Notes: generated by a model from the letters alone, not told the origin. Shown: positions 1 through 9,564, counted from the first letter of the stretch. The stretch: DNA of 64,000 bases from Nevskia ramosa DSM 11499 (GCF_000420645.1 NZ_ATVI01000007.1:248001-312000); one strand, 5' to 3'. Numbers and translations: made by a program.

Positions 1-633
1 ACTCAACCGATCCCGAGAGTCACCGCCATCGAACCGGAACGCGAAGCCGATCGCCGGGTCACGGTGCGGCTGCCGAACGTGCCACTGCCGGCGCTCGGCC
101 TGTCCTGGCTGGCACCGAAGCCGGACAGCGCCGATGCGCCGGCGCTGAAGATCGCCATCGCGCTGCTGGCTGGCGGTGAATCCTCGCGGCTGCATCAGGC
201 ACTGGTCTACCGGCTGCAGGCGGCCCAGGGCGTTGATCTGAGTTACGAGGAAACCGCCGATCGTGGCGCGGTCTACGCCACCGTGTTGCTGGCCAGCGGC
301 CAGCGTATTGCCAAGCTTGAAGCCGCGCTGATGGCCGAGATCGGCAAGCTGGCAAGCAAGCCGATCCCGCCTGCCGAACTCGACAAAGCGAAGACCGTGC
401 TGCTGACCGAATTGCTCGCCAAGCGCGAAACCAACGAAGGCCGCGCCTACGCGCTCGGTGATGCCTGGATCGGCACCGGCAGCGCGAAGACCGCGAACAC
501 CGAGCTTGAAAGCCTGCTCGCGGTGACCGCGGCCGATGTGCAGCGGGTGACCAAGACGCAGCTGATCGATGGCAAGCGTCTGAGTCTCGAATACCTACCC
601 GAGACGACCGCCGCATCCGGAGGCAAGCCATGA
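1..633 (+). CDS. M16 family (pitrilysin-like) zinc peptidase, C-terminal part
   Basis: The gene enters from the left edge in frame 1; only about 210 C-terminal residues are visible, so the HxxEH zinc site that would lie in its N-terminal half cannot be judged. The visible part has the M16 C-terminal domain pattern: LSWLAPKPDSADAPALKIAI, then a GGESSRLHQALVYR segment typical of the second M16 lobe, then a helical tail ending in LEYLPE. Its stop overlaps the next M16 gene's start (ATGA), so the two are translated together. Paired M16 genes usually encode one catalytic and one non-catalytic subunit; this one is inferred to be the catalytic one, in the periplasm. Confidence 0.85.
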   Translation, partial: TQPIPRVTAIEPEREADRRVTVRLPNVPLPALGLSWLAPKPDSADAPALKIAIALLAGGESSRLHQALVYRLQAAQGVDLSYEETADRGAVYATVLLASGQRIAKLEAALMAEIGKLASKPIPPAELDKAKTVLLTELLAKRETNEGRAYALGDAWIGTGSAKTANTELESLLAVTAADVQRVTKTQLIDGKRLSLEYLPETTAASGGKP

Positions 634-2132
634 GCCGCCATCCTGTGCAGCGACTGATCGTTCTGCTTGGCTTCGGCCTGCTCGCTGCCTGTGGACGCAG
701 CGAAGCACCAGCTGTCTCCGGCGACAACAGCCAGCTGCCGGCGCCCGGCCCGACGCCTGCGGCCGAGATCGCCGCGCCGATCGAGAAGCAGCTGGCCAAT
801 GGCTTGAGAGTGGTCGTGTTGCCGCGCGCCGGCAGCGCGCTGGTCGCTGCGGAATTCCTGCTGCTGTCCGGCAGTGAAGTCGATCCAGCCGATCGCGCCG
901 GCCTCGCCGATTTCACCGCCAGCCTGCTCACCCAGGGCACGAAATCTACAACGGGCAGCCGCAGCGCCAGTCAGCTTGCCGCCGCTGCCGAAGCGCTGGG
1001 CGGGCCGCTGCAGGCGCAGGCCGGCTGGGATGCGACGACGGTCGGCATCACCGTGACCACACCGAAGCTGGCCGCTGCGCTCGATCTGCTGGCCGATGTC
1101 GTCCGTCATCCAGCGTTCGCGGAGGATGAGGTGGAACGCTATCGCGCCCAGGCGATCGACAGCCTGCGCCTGAGCTTCAGCGATCCCTCCGATGTCGCGC
1201 CGCTGGTGGCCGCGCGCATCGTTCACGGCAGTGCGCCTTACGGTCATCCGCGTCTCGGTACCCCGGCCTCCGTGCAACGCATCACCGCCGGCGAGCTGCG
1301 CGCGCTCCATCAGCGCTACTACCGGCCGGACAAGGCCGTGCTGGTGCTGACCGGAGGACTCGAACCGGATACCGGTTTTGCGCTCGCCGCCCAGGTGTTC
1401 GGCGACTGGAATGCGCCGGCCGAAGCGCTGGCAGTCCCGCCGCCGAAAAACGCAACTCGGGTAGCGCCAGCAACGATCACCGTCATCGATCAACCCGACG
1501 CCGGCCAGGCCGCCGTCATCGCCGTGCTGCCGCTGCCAGAACGCGCGGCCGTGGACTATTACCCCGGACTGGTCGCGAGCAACGTGCTCGGCGGCGGCTA
1601 TTCGTCACGGCTGAACAGCGAGATCCGCATCAAGCGCGGACTGAGCTACGGCGCCAGCGCGAGCTACGGCGTGCTGCGCGACGGTGGTGCCTGGATGGCC
1701 AGCGTGCAGACCAAGAACGCGTCCGCTGCCGAAGTCGTCGGCCTGATCCGCACTGAAGTCGCAGGCTTGGGTGCGGACGCAGTGCCGGCCGACGAACTGA
1801 CCGCCCGCAAGGCCAGCTACATCGGCAACTACGCGCGACGTCTGGAAACTGCGAGTGGCATCGCCGGCTTGATCGCCGGCCGCCTTGCCCAGGGCCTGCC
1901 GGCGGACGAAATCACTCGAGTGATCAACCGCGTTTCGGCGGTCGATAGCGCCCAGGTGCGCAACTACGCGACGCAGCACTTCCAGCCGGAAGCACTGCGC
2001 TTCGTGATCGTCGGCGATGCCCGGCAGTTCGCCGAGGCGCTGCAGAAGGACGGCCAGCGCATCGACGTGATTCCGCTCGCCGAGCTTGATCTCGACGCGC
2101 CGTTGCTGCGGCGCCCGAACGGAAAGCGCTAG
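630..2132 (+). CDS. M16 family peptidase-like lipoprotein lacking the catalytic motif
   Basis: 500 aa. The N-terminus is a lipoprotein signal with lipobox LLAAC, so the mature protein is probably membrane anchored in the periplasm. It has two M16 lobes: an N-terminal half with LANGLRVVVLPRAGSALVAA and a C-terminal half with GGGYSSRLNSEIRIKRGLSY, the Arg/Tyr substrate-binding signature of the non-catalytic lobe. Where active family members carry HxxEH (typically GxxHxxEH), this protein reads GLADFTASLLTQGT, with no His or Glu ligand. It is therefore probably the non-catalytic partner of the overlapping upstream gene. Start chosen at the ATG overlapping the previous TGA. Confidence 0.88.
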   Translation: MSRHPVQRLIVLLGFGLLAACGRSEAPAVSGDNSQLPAPGPTPAAEIAAPIEKQLANGLRVVVLPRAGSALVAAEFLLLSGSEVDPADRAGLADFTASLLTQGTKSTTGSRSASQLAAAAEALGGPLQAQAGWDATTVGITVTTPKLAAALDLLADVVRHPAFAEDEVERYRAQAIDSLRLSFSDPSDVAPLVAARIVHGSAPYGHPRLGTPASVQRITAGELRALHQRYYRPDKAVLVLTGGLEPDTGFALAAQVFGDWNAPAEALAVPPPKNATRVAPATITVIDQPDAGQAAVIAVLPLPERAAVDYYPGLVASNVLGGGYSSRLNSEIRIKRGLSYGASASYGVLRDGGAWMASVQTKNASAAEVVGLIRTEVAGLGADAVPADELTARKASYIGNYARRLETASGIAGLIAGRLAQGLPADEITRVINRVSAVDSAQVRNYATQHFQPEALRFVIVGDARQFAEALQKDGQRIDVIPLAELDLDAPLLRRPNGKR

Positions 2133-2156
2133 CCTCGGACCCCAATCAAACCCCAG

Positions 2157-5100
2157 TCAGACTAGGTTGCCCAACTCGCGAATCGCCACCGACAGCCCGG
2201 CGAAATCGCGAGTACCCGCAGCTTGCAGTTCGGCGAGCCGGGTCTGAACCAGGCCGGCGACGCGCTCACGCAGCGCCGTCCAGGCCGCGATGCGCGCATC
2301 GGCATCCTTGCCATCCAGCGCCAGAACCGCAGCCGCCAAAGCGCGATGGATGCGCCAAGCGTCGTCGCGCAGGTAGACCCGGGCCAGCGACTGCCATTTG
2401 CCGCTGACCGGCAACTCGTTGATCGCCCCGAACAGCCACAGCAAGCGGAACCGCTCGCCGAGCTGGAAGTAGACCGCCGCGACCTCGGCCAGCGACCGGC
2501 CCGAGGCTTCGGCCAGCTCGGTGATATCCAGCGCGCCGCCCAGCGCGCGAGTGTTGGCGAGCCGGCGGGCGAGATCGGTCGGCACTTCGTCCGCCAGCAT
2601 TGCGGCATGGCTGCGATCCCAGTCCTCGCGATAGCTGGCCGGCAGCGCGTCCGGCAGGCTCGCTTCCAGTTCGGCCACCGTCGCCGTGAAGCGTTCGACT
2701 GCTTCCTGCACCGGCTTGGCCGCCCAACGCGAACCGGCGAACCAGCCGGTGGCGTGCTTGAGCAAGCCGATCGCCAGATTCATCAGCCGGTACTGGGTCG
2801 CCGCCGGCACCTGGTTGTCGAGCGCTTCGATCGCCTGCCAGTAGCTGTCGCCGCCGTAAATCTGATGCGCCGTCGCGTAGGCCTTCAGGACCTCGGCGCG
2901 CGTCAGGCCGTGATCGTCGGCCCAGAGCTGCGCAAAGCCGGCGCCCATGCGATTGACCAGGGCGTTGGACAGGATGGTAGCGATGATCTCGCGGCGCAGA
3001 CGATGGCGGCTGAGCAGTTCGCGATACTGCTCGACGAGCAGCGGCGGGAAGTTGCCGAGCAGATCGCGGACGAAGAAGGGATCGTCCGGCACCGTCGAGG
3101 CGAGAATCGCGTCGTACAGCGAGATCTTCGAATACGCGATCAGCACCGCCAGTTCCGGCCGGGTCAGGCCGACGCCGCGGGTACGTCGCTCCTTGATCTG
3201 ATCCTCATCCGGCAGACCTTCGATCGCACGATTCAGCAGGCCCTCGCGCTCCAGCATCCGCATCAGCTCGGCGTGATCGTCGAGCCGCGCCGGCGCAGTC
3301 AGTTGCAGCAGGCTGATCGCCTGCGACTGCACGTAGTTGTCGCGCAACACAAAGCGGGCGATGTCGTCGGTCATGCTGGCCAGCAGCGGGTCACGCTTCT
3401 CGCGGGGCAGCTGACCAGTCGTGGTCAGTTCGCTGAGTGCGATCTTGATGTTGACCTCGCGATCCGAAGTATGGACGCCAGCGGCGTTGTCGATCGCGTC
3501 GGTGTTGATCCGCCCGCCGGCCTGGGCAAATTCGATGCGCCCCGCCTGCGTGCAGCCGAGGTTGCCGCCCTCGCCGACCACCTTGCAGCGCAGATCGCGG
3601 CCATTGACTCGTATGGCGTCGTTGGCGCGATCGCCGACCTCGGCGTTGTTCTGCGTCGCCGCCTTCACGTAGGTGCCGATGCCGCCGTTCCAGAGCAGAT
3701 CGACCGGCGCGGTCAAGATCGCCCGCATCAGCTCGGCCGGCGCCATCGCTTCGGCGGTGATCGACAGCGCCGCGCGGACCTGGGCGCTGATCGGAATCAC
3801 CTTGGCCGAACGCGGATGGATACCGCCACCGGCCGAGATCAGGCTCGCGTCGTAATCGGCCCAGGATGAACGTGGCAGCGCGAACAGCCGCTGGCGCTCG
3901 GCCATGCTGGTCACCGCGTCCGGATTCGGATCGAGAAAGATGTGGCGATGATCGAAGGCCGCGATCAGCTGCAAGGTCGGCGACAACAGCATGCCGTTGC
4001 CGAACACGTCACCGCTCATGTCGCCGACGCCAACCACGGTGAATGGCTGGGTCTGGATGTCGACGCCTCTGCCAGAGAAGCCGGTACCTTCCCGGAAGTG
4101 ACGCTTCACCGATTCCCAGGCGCCGCGCGCGGTGATACCCATGCGCTTGTGGTCGTAGCCGGCGCTGCCGCCGCTGGCGAAAGCATCGCCGAGCCAGAAG
4201 CCGTATTCGGCAGCCACGCCGTTCGCGTAATCGGAAAACGTCGCCGTGCCCTTGTCGGCGGCCACGACCAGATAGGCGTCGTCCGGATCGTGGCGCACGG
4301 CGTCGGCCGGCGGCACGACGACGGTTCCGACGCGGTTGTCGGTGAGATCGAGCAAGCCGCGCAGAAAGGTCTTGTAGCAAGCCACGCCCTGCGCCATCCA
4401 GGCTTCGCGATTGGACGGGTCAACCGGCTGCTTGACCACGAAACCGCCCTTGGCGCCGACCGGCACGATCACCGTATTCTTCACCTGCTGCGCCTTCATC
4501 AGGCCAAGCACTTCGGTACGGAAATCCTGGCGGCGATCGGACCAGCGCAGACCGCCGCGGGCAACCTTGCCGCCGCGCAGGTGCACGCCTTCAACTTCCG
4601 GCGCGTAGACCCAGATCTCGAACATGGGCCTTGGCAGCGGCAGCTCGGGAATCTTCGAGGGATCGAGCTTGATGCTGAGCCAGCGCTTGTTCTGGCCTTC
4701 GCCATCGCGCTGATAGGCGTTGGTTCTCCACGCGGCGCGGATCACCGCGACGAAGGCGCGCAGCACGCGGTCGGCATCGAGGCTGGCAACCTGATCCAGC
4801 GCGTGATCGAGCGCCTGCGCCAAGGTCAATGCGTTGGCCGTGCGTGCGTCGTCGTCGAGCGCCGGATCGAAGCGCACCTCGAAGGCCGAGACCAGCAACC
4901 GTGCGATCGCCGCGTGCTCGTCGAGGATGGTTTCGATGTAGTTCTGGCTGAACGGCAGGCCGGTCTGCAGCAGGTAACGGGTCAGCGCGCGAACGATGGT
5001 CACCTGCCGCGCGTCGAGGCCGGCACCGAGCACCAGACGGTTCAGGCCATCGTTCTCGAGCAGGCCGTTCCACGAAGCCAGGAACGCGGCCTCGAAGTAG

Positions 5101-6971
5101 GCGCGCTGGGTTTCCGCCGGCAGGCTGCAACCAGCATGTCTGACCTCGAAAGCCTGCAGCCACTGGCTGCCGCCATCGCGGGGCAGGATTTCGGTCGGAT
5201 CCTGACGGACGACTCTCAAGCCGAAGTTTTCCAGGGTCGGCAAGACATCGGACAGCGCCAGCGGATCACCGAGCGTGTACAGCTTCAGGCCGATGGCGCG
5301 CGGCAGACTGCCATCGTCCGGACTCTGCACCGCCAGCCGCGCGGCCAGCGGCTGCGCTTCGCTCAAGCTCGCCAGGACCCGGACATCGTCGGCCGCTTCG
5401 GTGGGTTGAGCCAGCTCCGCGTAGGACGGCGGAAAGGCATCGGCGTAGCGGGCCGCAAGGCTGGCGTCATCGCGCAGCAGATCGCGTAATTGATCACGCC
5501 AGGTGCGGGTGGCGATGCTCAGGATCTTTTCGACGTCGGTGACCGTCAGCGACAACTGGGTGCCCGGCGGCGTCCGCACGATCAGCTGCAGACGGGCGAT
5601 ATCACCACGCAGGAATTCGACCGTGCGCTCCAGCGACAGGCCGTTGCACAAGGTCATCAGGGTGCTGCCGACCTTGTCGCGCAGCTCGCGCGAATAACGT
5701 TCGCGCGGCAGATAGATCAGGAACGAGAAGAAGCGGCCGTAACGATCGCGGCGCATGAACAGACGCAGGCCATGGCGCTCGCGCAAGCTGCGAATGCCCA
5801 TGCACAGCCGGAACAGTTCGTCCTCGCTGGACTGGAACAGCTCGTCGCGCGGCAAGGTATGCAGGATGTCGCGCAGGTTCTTGCCCGAGTGCGAATGCTC
5901 GGAGAGCCGCGACCGCGCCAGCACCATATCGGCCTTGCGGCGGATCAGCGGAATCTGCCGCGGCCGGTCGATGTAGACCTCGGACGAGAACAGGCCGAGC
6001 AGGCGCACGGTGCCGGCCAGGGTGCCGTTGCTGTCGTAATGCTTGACCGACACCACGTCCATCAAGCCGGCGCGATGGATGGTCGCGTGCAGGTTGGCCT
6101 TGGTGACCACGACCACTCGCGGCGAATCGGCGTACTTGTCCAGTTCCGTCGTCGGCGCGATCAGGTCCTGCGCGGCCCAGCGGCTGCCGGCGCGCAGCAG
6201 GCCGAGGCCTGAAGCGGCATCGATGCGGAAACGGCCGCGGCCGTCGGCGGTCTTCTCGGCAACGCTTTCGATGACGCCGAGAAAAGTGAAGTGATGGTTG
6301 TGCAGGTAGTCGAGCAAGGCCCGCGCTTCGGCGAACTCCTCGGCATCGGCACCCGGCGGCAGGCTGTCCAGTTCCTCGATCAGACGCCGCACACGGGCCA
6401 GCGCCAGCGGATAGTCATCGACGACCCGCTTCAGGTCATCGAGCACTGCACGGCATTCGGCTTCGAGCCCGGCCAGCGCCTCGGCGCTCGGCAAGGTCTC
6501 GAATTCGAGATGGATCAGAGATTCGGCCGTGCCCTCGCCGACTCCGGTCAACTGGCCGTCGGCATCGCGCTGCAGGCGCATCACCGGATGCACGCTCCAG
6601 TCGATCGGGCTGCCCGAGGCGCGCACTGCCAAGGTCAGCGAATCGACCAGGAACGGCTGATCGGCGACCACGGTGTCGAGCGTCGCGAGGGTCTGCCCCG
6701 CCGCTGGCGGCAGCAGCTGCAGCCGATAGCCATCGGCCGGACGCTGCTGCACCAGCAGCCAGTGCTGACGGGCGATCGCCAGCAATGCTTCCGGACTGCG
6801 CTGGCTCAGCAGTTCGGGGGTCGAGGTTTCGTAGTAGCTGCGAAGAAAACGGCGGAAGGTTTCGCTGTCGCTCGCAGCAACGGTATCGGGGTTGGCAATG
6901 CAAATGGCATCGAGCCGCGCCAGCAGGTCTTCCTGGGCGCGATCGAGGCCCGGTTCTTGTGGGGCCGTCAT
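2157..6971 (-). CDS. gdhB: NAD-specific glutamate dehydrogenase, large type (about 180 kDa)
   Basis: 1604 aa, the usual length for the large NAD-GDH class. It oxidatively deaminates L-glutamate to 2-oxoglutarate and ammonium with NAD+ in the cytoplasm, feeding amino-acid carbon into the TCA cycle. The catalytic core lies around residues 780-850 and includes GGKVARGGLRWSDRRQDFR and VPVGAKGGFVVK with the active-site lysine region. A Rossmann-like NAD domain follows, with GNLGCTQAGRIEFAQAGGRI. The long N-terminal part carries the ACT-like regulatory regions of this family. It stands alone, convergent with the M16 pair (24 bp between stops). A hairpin at 7033-7064 lies upstream. Confidence 0.95.
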   Translation of the reverse strand: MTAPQEPGLDRAQEDLLARLDAICIANPDTVAASDSETFRRFLRSYYETSTPELLSQRSPEALLAIARQHWLLVQQRPADGYRLQLLPPAAGQTLATLDTVVADQPFLVDSLTLAVRASGSPIDWSVHPVMRLQRDADGQLTGVGEGTAESLIHLEFETLPSAEALAGLEAECRAVLDDLKRVVDDYPLALARVRRLIEELDSLPPGADAEEFAEARALLDYLHNHHFTFLGVIESVAEKTADGRGRFRIDAASGLGLLRAGSRWAAQDLIAPTTELDKYADSPRVVVVTKANLHATIHRAGLMDVVSVKHYDSNGTLAGTVRLLGLFSSEVYIDRPRQIPLIRRKADMVLARSRLSEHSHSGKNLRDILHTLPRDELFQSSEDELFRLCMGIRSLRERHGLRLFMRRDRYGRFFSFLIYLPRERYSRELRDKVGSTLMTLCNGLSLERTVEFLRGDIARLQLIVRTPPGTQLSLTVTDVEKILSIATRTWRDQLRDLLRDDASLAARYADAFPPSYAELAQPTEAADDVRVLASLSEAQPLAARLAVQSPDDGSLPRAIGLKLYTLGDPLALSDVLPTLENFGLRVVRQDPTEILPRDGGSQWLQAFEVRHAGCSLPAETQRAYFEAAFLASWNGLLENDGLNRLVLGAGLDARQVTIVRALTRYLLQTGLPFSQNYIETILDEHAAIARLLVSAFEVRFDPALDDDARTANALTLAQALDHALDQVASLDADRVLRAFVAVIRAAWRTNAYQRDGEGQNKRWLSIKLDPSKIPELPLPRPMFEIWVYAPEVEGVHLRGGKVARGGLRWSDRRQDFRTEVLGLMKAQQVKNTVIVPVGAKGGFVVKQPVDPSNREAWMAQGVACYKTFLRGLLDLTDNRVGTVVVPPADAVRHDPDDAYLVVAADKGTATFSDYANGVAAEYGFWLGDAFASGGSAGYDHKRMGITARGAWESVKRHFREGTGFSGRGVDIQTQPFTVVGVGDMSGDVFGNGMLLSPTLQLIAAFDHRHIFLDPNPDAVTSMAERQRLFALPRSSWADYDASLISAGGGIHPRSAKVIPISAQVRAALSITAEAMAPAELMRAILTAPVDLLWNGGIGTYVKAATQNNAEVGDRANDAIRVNGRDLRCKVVGEGGNLGCTQAGRIEFAQAGGRINTDAIDNAAGVHTSDREVNIKIALSELTTTGQLPREKRDPLLASMTDDIARFVLRDNYVQSQAISLLQLTAPARLDDHAELMRMLEREGLLNRAIEGLPDEDQIKERRTRGVGLTRPELAVLIAYSKISLYDAILASTVPDDPFFVRDLLGNFPPLLVEQYRELLSRHRLRREIIATILSNALVNRMGAGFAQLWADDHGLTRAEVLKAYATAHQIYGGDSYWQAIEALDNQVPAATQYRLMNLAIGLLKHATGWFAGSRWAAKPVQEAVERFTATVAELEASLPDALPASYREDWDRSHAAMLADEVPTDLARRLANTRALGGALDITELAEASGRSLAEVAAVYFQLGERFRLLWLFGAINELPVSGKWQSLARVYLRDDAWRIHRALAAAVLALDGKDADARIAAWTALRERVAGLVQTRLAELQAAGTRDFAGLSVAIRELGNLV

Positions 6972-7032
6972 GTTTTTAGGTCTCTTCCCGCTGGCTGCGA
7001 GGAGTCGCAGTGCGGCTTTGGACCGAGTATGT

Positions 7033-7064
7033 CGCCATGGGTTCGGACGGCGAAACCCATGGCG
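7033..7064. repeat. 11-bp perfect inverted repeat (hairpin) between DUF4396 gene and gdhB
   Basis: The arms CGCCATGGGTT (7033-7043) and AACCCATGGCG (7054-7064) are perfectly complementary with a 10-nt loop. There is no T-run on either side, so it is not a canonical intrinsic terminator. It sits 22 bp past the end of the DUF4396 gene and 62 bp before the gdhB start, both on the minus strand. It could be a transcript 3' stabiliser, a factor-dependent terminator or a gdhB leader element. Confidence 0.55.
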
Positions 7065-7085
7065 CCTTTCAGGGCAGCGATCGCC

Positions 7086-7607
7086 TCAATGGCAGGGCTG
7101 CTTGATGCTCGATTTCAGCAGCCAGTAGTTCACCGGCCAGGCCATCAGAAAGCCGGCCGGCAGCGCCGCCGCATAGCCGGCCCAGAACATCGGGCTGACC
7201 AGGGAAGGCGCTCGCAAACCGCCGACGTGGTAATCGGTGACGTTCATCGCCAGCTCCATCGCCGCGATCGAGATCGTTTCGCCGAGCCACAGCGTGCGCA
7301 AGGCTGCGGCCCAGGTCGAACCGCGACGAACCAGCGGCAGCAGGCCCAGGGTGTAGCCGCTGGCAAAGCCGGTAGCGGTGGCCAGCGCCATCGTCGTCCA
7401 CTGATCAAGACCGAGCGCCACGCCGATCGCCAGGCCAATGAATTCGCCGAGCGCGCAGCCGGTAAGGCAATGCAGGGTCGCCGCCGTGGTCAGGCGGAAA
7501 CGGGAAACCGGGGGGTGAACGTGGACCTTGGCAGACGAGGCTGCGGCATCGCCGTGGCAGCAGGACTTGGTCGCGGCGGGTTCGGGATGCGAGGTGGATG
7601 CGGACAT
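7086..7607 (-). CDS. DUF4396 family membrane protein
   Basis: 173 aa. A short cytosolic-looking N-terminus contains a Cys/His cluster (KSCCHGDAAASS, then HVHPP). Four or so hydrophobic segments follow, including LHCLTGCALGEFIGLAIGVALG and AGYAAALPAGFLMAWPVNYW, with the conserved GCALGE and LWLGETISIAAMELAMN elements of DUF4396. The family has no established activity; it is often found beside copper or heavy-metal genes. Here it follows a MerR-family metal regulator by 4 bp in the same direction, so one operon is likely. Metal transport or tolerance is inferred from the neighbour and the CC/H residues. Confidence 0.8.
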   Translation of the reverse strand: MSASTSHPEPAATKSCCHGDAAASSAKVHVHPPVSRFRLTTAATLHCLTGCALGEFIGLAIGVALGLDQWTTMALATATGFASGYTLGLLPLVRRGSTWAAALRTLWLGETISIAAMELAMNVTDYHVGGLRAPSLVSPMFWAGYAAALPAGFLMAWPVNYWLLKSSIKQPCH

Positions 7608-7611
7608 GGCT

Positions 7612-8037
7612 TCAGGACTCCAGACTTTGACTCAGGGAGACCGACTGCACGCCTTCGATGATCGGGCAGCCGGCGACGGTACCGCTGCCGTGACACTGCC
7701 GTTCCAGCGCGACGAGGGTGTCGCGGATCGCAGTCAGCTCACGGATCTTGCGGTCGAGTTCTGAAACGCGTGCCCTGGCCATTTCCCGCACCTGCTGGCG
7801 CGGGCCGCCGCCGTCCTGCAACTGCAGCAGGCCGGCAATATCACTCAGGGTGAAACCGAGCGCCTTGGCCTGACGGATGAAGCGCAGACGTTCGACATCG
7901 GCCGCCGTGTACAGCCGATAACCACCGCCGCTGCGGTTGGCCAACGGCAGCAGACCTTCGCGCTCGTAATAGCGCACGGTGTCGATGGCAACGCCGGCCG
8001 CTTTGGCAGCGGCGCCGATCGTCGTGGTTCGGGACAT
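7612..8037 (-). CDS. MerR family heavy-metal-responsive transcriptional regulator
   Basis: 141 aa. An N-terminal winged HTH (IGAAAKAAGVAIDTVRYYER) is followed by the MerR EGLLP.......GYRLY wing, a long dimerisation helix (about residues 80-118) and a C-terminal metal loop CHGSGTVAGCPII. The two loop cysteines are separated by eight residues, as in the ZntR-type loop, rather than seven as in CueR. At the position of CueR Ser77 / ZntR Cys79 my alignment gives Arg, so the metal cannot be assigned. MerR proteins twist a promoter with an overlong spacer, and such a site lies just upstream (8062-8093). It probably activates its own operon with the DUF4396 gene. Confidence 0.88.
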   Translation of the reverse strand: MSRTTTIGAAAKAAGVAIDTVRYYEREGLLPLANRSGGGYRLYTAADVERLRFIRQAKALGFTLSDIAGLLQLQDGGGPRQQVREMARARVSELDRKIRELTAIRDTLVALERQCHGSGTVAGCPIIEGVQSVSLSQSLES

Positions 8038-8061
8038 GCGGGTTCTCCAGACTCAGGCTGC

Positions 8062-8093
8062 AGCTTGGAGTCTGGACTCTACTTCAGGGTCAA
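8062..8093 (-). promoter_or_regulatory. MerR-type promoter/operator
   Basis: On the minus strand there is a -35 hexamer TTGACC (8088-8093), a dyad GAGTC-CA-GACTC (8068-8079), then a weak -10-like CAAGCT (8062-8067) at a 20-bp spacing. A TTGACC followed by a dyad inside an overlong 19-20 bp spacer is the hallmark of MerR-regulated promoters. It lies 25-55 bp upstream of the merR-like start, consistent with autoregulation. Confidence 0.5.
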
Positions 8094-8187
8094 GCCCGTT
8101 GATCGGGCCCGGCCTAAAAGCGGGATCAAGGGCTTTCCTTTGCGACGGGCTCCTCGGATGCTTCGCACCCCCCGATAGAATGCCGTC

Positions 8188-9498
8188 ATGAATGCTCAGG
8201 AAGATGCACGCGCGAGCCGAATGGCTTTCCTCAAGGCCTGGCAGGCACGAGCAGTCTTCTGGTGCGGGGCGATCGCCGTCGGCCTGGTCGCTGTCGGCTT
8301 CGCCGAGGCCTGTGATTGGGCAATCCAGCAGCACGCGAAGCTCATCGCGGCGTGGCCGCTCGCCGCTCCGTTCATCACGCCATTCGGATTCGCTGCCGGC
8401 GTCTATCTGACCCGAAGGTGCTCACCCGCCGCCAAGGGCAGCGGAATTCCGCAGGCGATCGCAGCCCTGGATACCGCGGACGACGCCCTGCGTTCACGTT
8501 TGCTGTCCTTGCGCATCGCTGTCAGCAAGATCGCCCTGACCCTGCTCGGCCTGCTCAGCGGTGCATCGATCGGGCGAGAAGGGCCAACCGTGCATATCGG
8601 CGCCTCCATCATGGATGCGCTCGGCCGTTTTGCGCATTTTCCATCCGAGTCGCTGCGCCGCGGCCTGGTGCTCGCTGGCGGAGCGGCGGGACTGGCGGCG
8701 GCTTTCAATACGCCGATCGCCGGCATCGTGTTTGCCGTTGAGGAAATGGCCCGCTCCTTCGAAGAGCGCACGACCGGCACCTTGATCACCGCCGTGGTGC
8801 TGGCCGGTGTGGTCGCCACCGGCCTGCTCGGCAACTACACGTATTTCGGCGTCGCCGATGCCCATCTGCTGACTTGGCGGGCCTGGATCGCCGTACCCTT
8901 GTGCGGCATCAGCGGCGGCTTGATCGGCGGCCTGTTCGCACGAATCCTGATCAAGGGCAGCGGCATGCTGGCGCCGCTGTCGATGCGTCAGGCGGTGTTG
9001 CTGGCAGCCGGCCTCGGCATCGTCGTCGCGGTCCTCGGGCTGGCGTCGGGCGGCACCACCTACGGCTCCGGCTACGAGCAGGCGCGCGGCCTGCTCACCG
9101 GCGAAGTCACGCCCGGTCTGCTGTTTCCGATACTGAAATGGCTTGCGACGCTCGCCTCGTATCTCACCGGACTTCCGGGCGGCGTTTTCTCGCCCTCGTT
9201 GTCCACCGGTGCCGGTATCGGTGCAGCGCTCGCACCGCTGGTTCCGCAGACTTCGCTGGCGACGATGATCGTATTGGGCATGGTCGCCTACTTCACCGGC
9301 GTCACCCAATCGCCGCTGACCGGCGCCGTCATCGTGATGGAAATGGTCGACGACCACTCGCTCATCCTGCCGATGCTGGCAACCTGCTTCGTGGCACTCG
9401 GCGTCTCCCGATTGCTGTGCAGGGAGCCGCTCTATCGCGCACTGGCCCAACCCTTCCTGCAGCAGGTCGATCGAACGGCGCCGGGCAGGCTCGGGTAA
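8188..9498 (+). CDS. ClC family chloride channel / H+-Cl- antiporter
   Basis: 436 aa with many membrane helices. The anion-pathway motifs are GSGIP (residues 84-88), GREGPT (129-134, with the gating glutamate Glu131) and GGVFSPS. A second acidic pair, FAVEEM, matches the position of the intracellular proton glutamate of ClC antiporters, so H+-coupled exchange is more likely than a passive channel. The internal two-fold repeat of the fold is visible. There is no C-terminal CBS domain. It is divergent from the MerR gene, with 150 bp between starts. It acts in the inner membrane, plausibly in acid or halide handling. Confidence 0.93.
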   Translation: MNAQEDARASRMAFLKAWQARAVFWCGAIAVGLVAVGFAEACDWAIQQHAKLIAAWPLAAPFITPFGFAAGVYLTRRCSPAAKGSGIPQAIAALDTADDALRSRLLSLRIAVSKIALTLLGLLSGASIGREGPTVHIGASIMDALGRFAHFPSESLRRGLVLAGGAAGLAAAFNTPIAGIVFAVEEMARSFEERTTGTLITAVVLAGVVATGLLGNYTYFGVADAHLLTWRAWIAVPLCGISGGLIGGLFARILIKGSGMLAPLSMRQAVLLAAGLGIVVAVLGLASGGTTYGSGYEQARGLLTGEVTPGLLFPILKWLATLASYLTGLPGGVFSPSLSTGAGIGAALAPLVPQTSLATMIVLGMVAYFTGVTQSPLTGAVIVMEMVDDHSLILPMLATCFVALGVSRLLCREPLYRALAQPFLQQVDRTAPGRLG

Positions 9499-9564
9499 TC
9501 GACAGCAACGGGTAGCCGAAGCCGCAATCAAGCCCGGCGAAGTCGAGAAGCAGATCGTCGAGGC

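Noticed and set aside
3942-5489. Long open frame (515 codons) on the plus strand inside the NAD-GDH gene, with similar ones at 2223-3869 and 5490-6212
   Set aside because: Antisense to a well-supported gene; His/Gln/Arg-rich products with no family resemblance, as expected opposite high-GC coding DNA.
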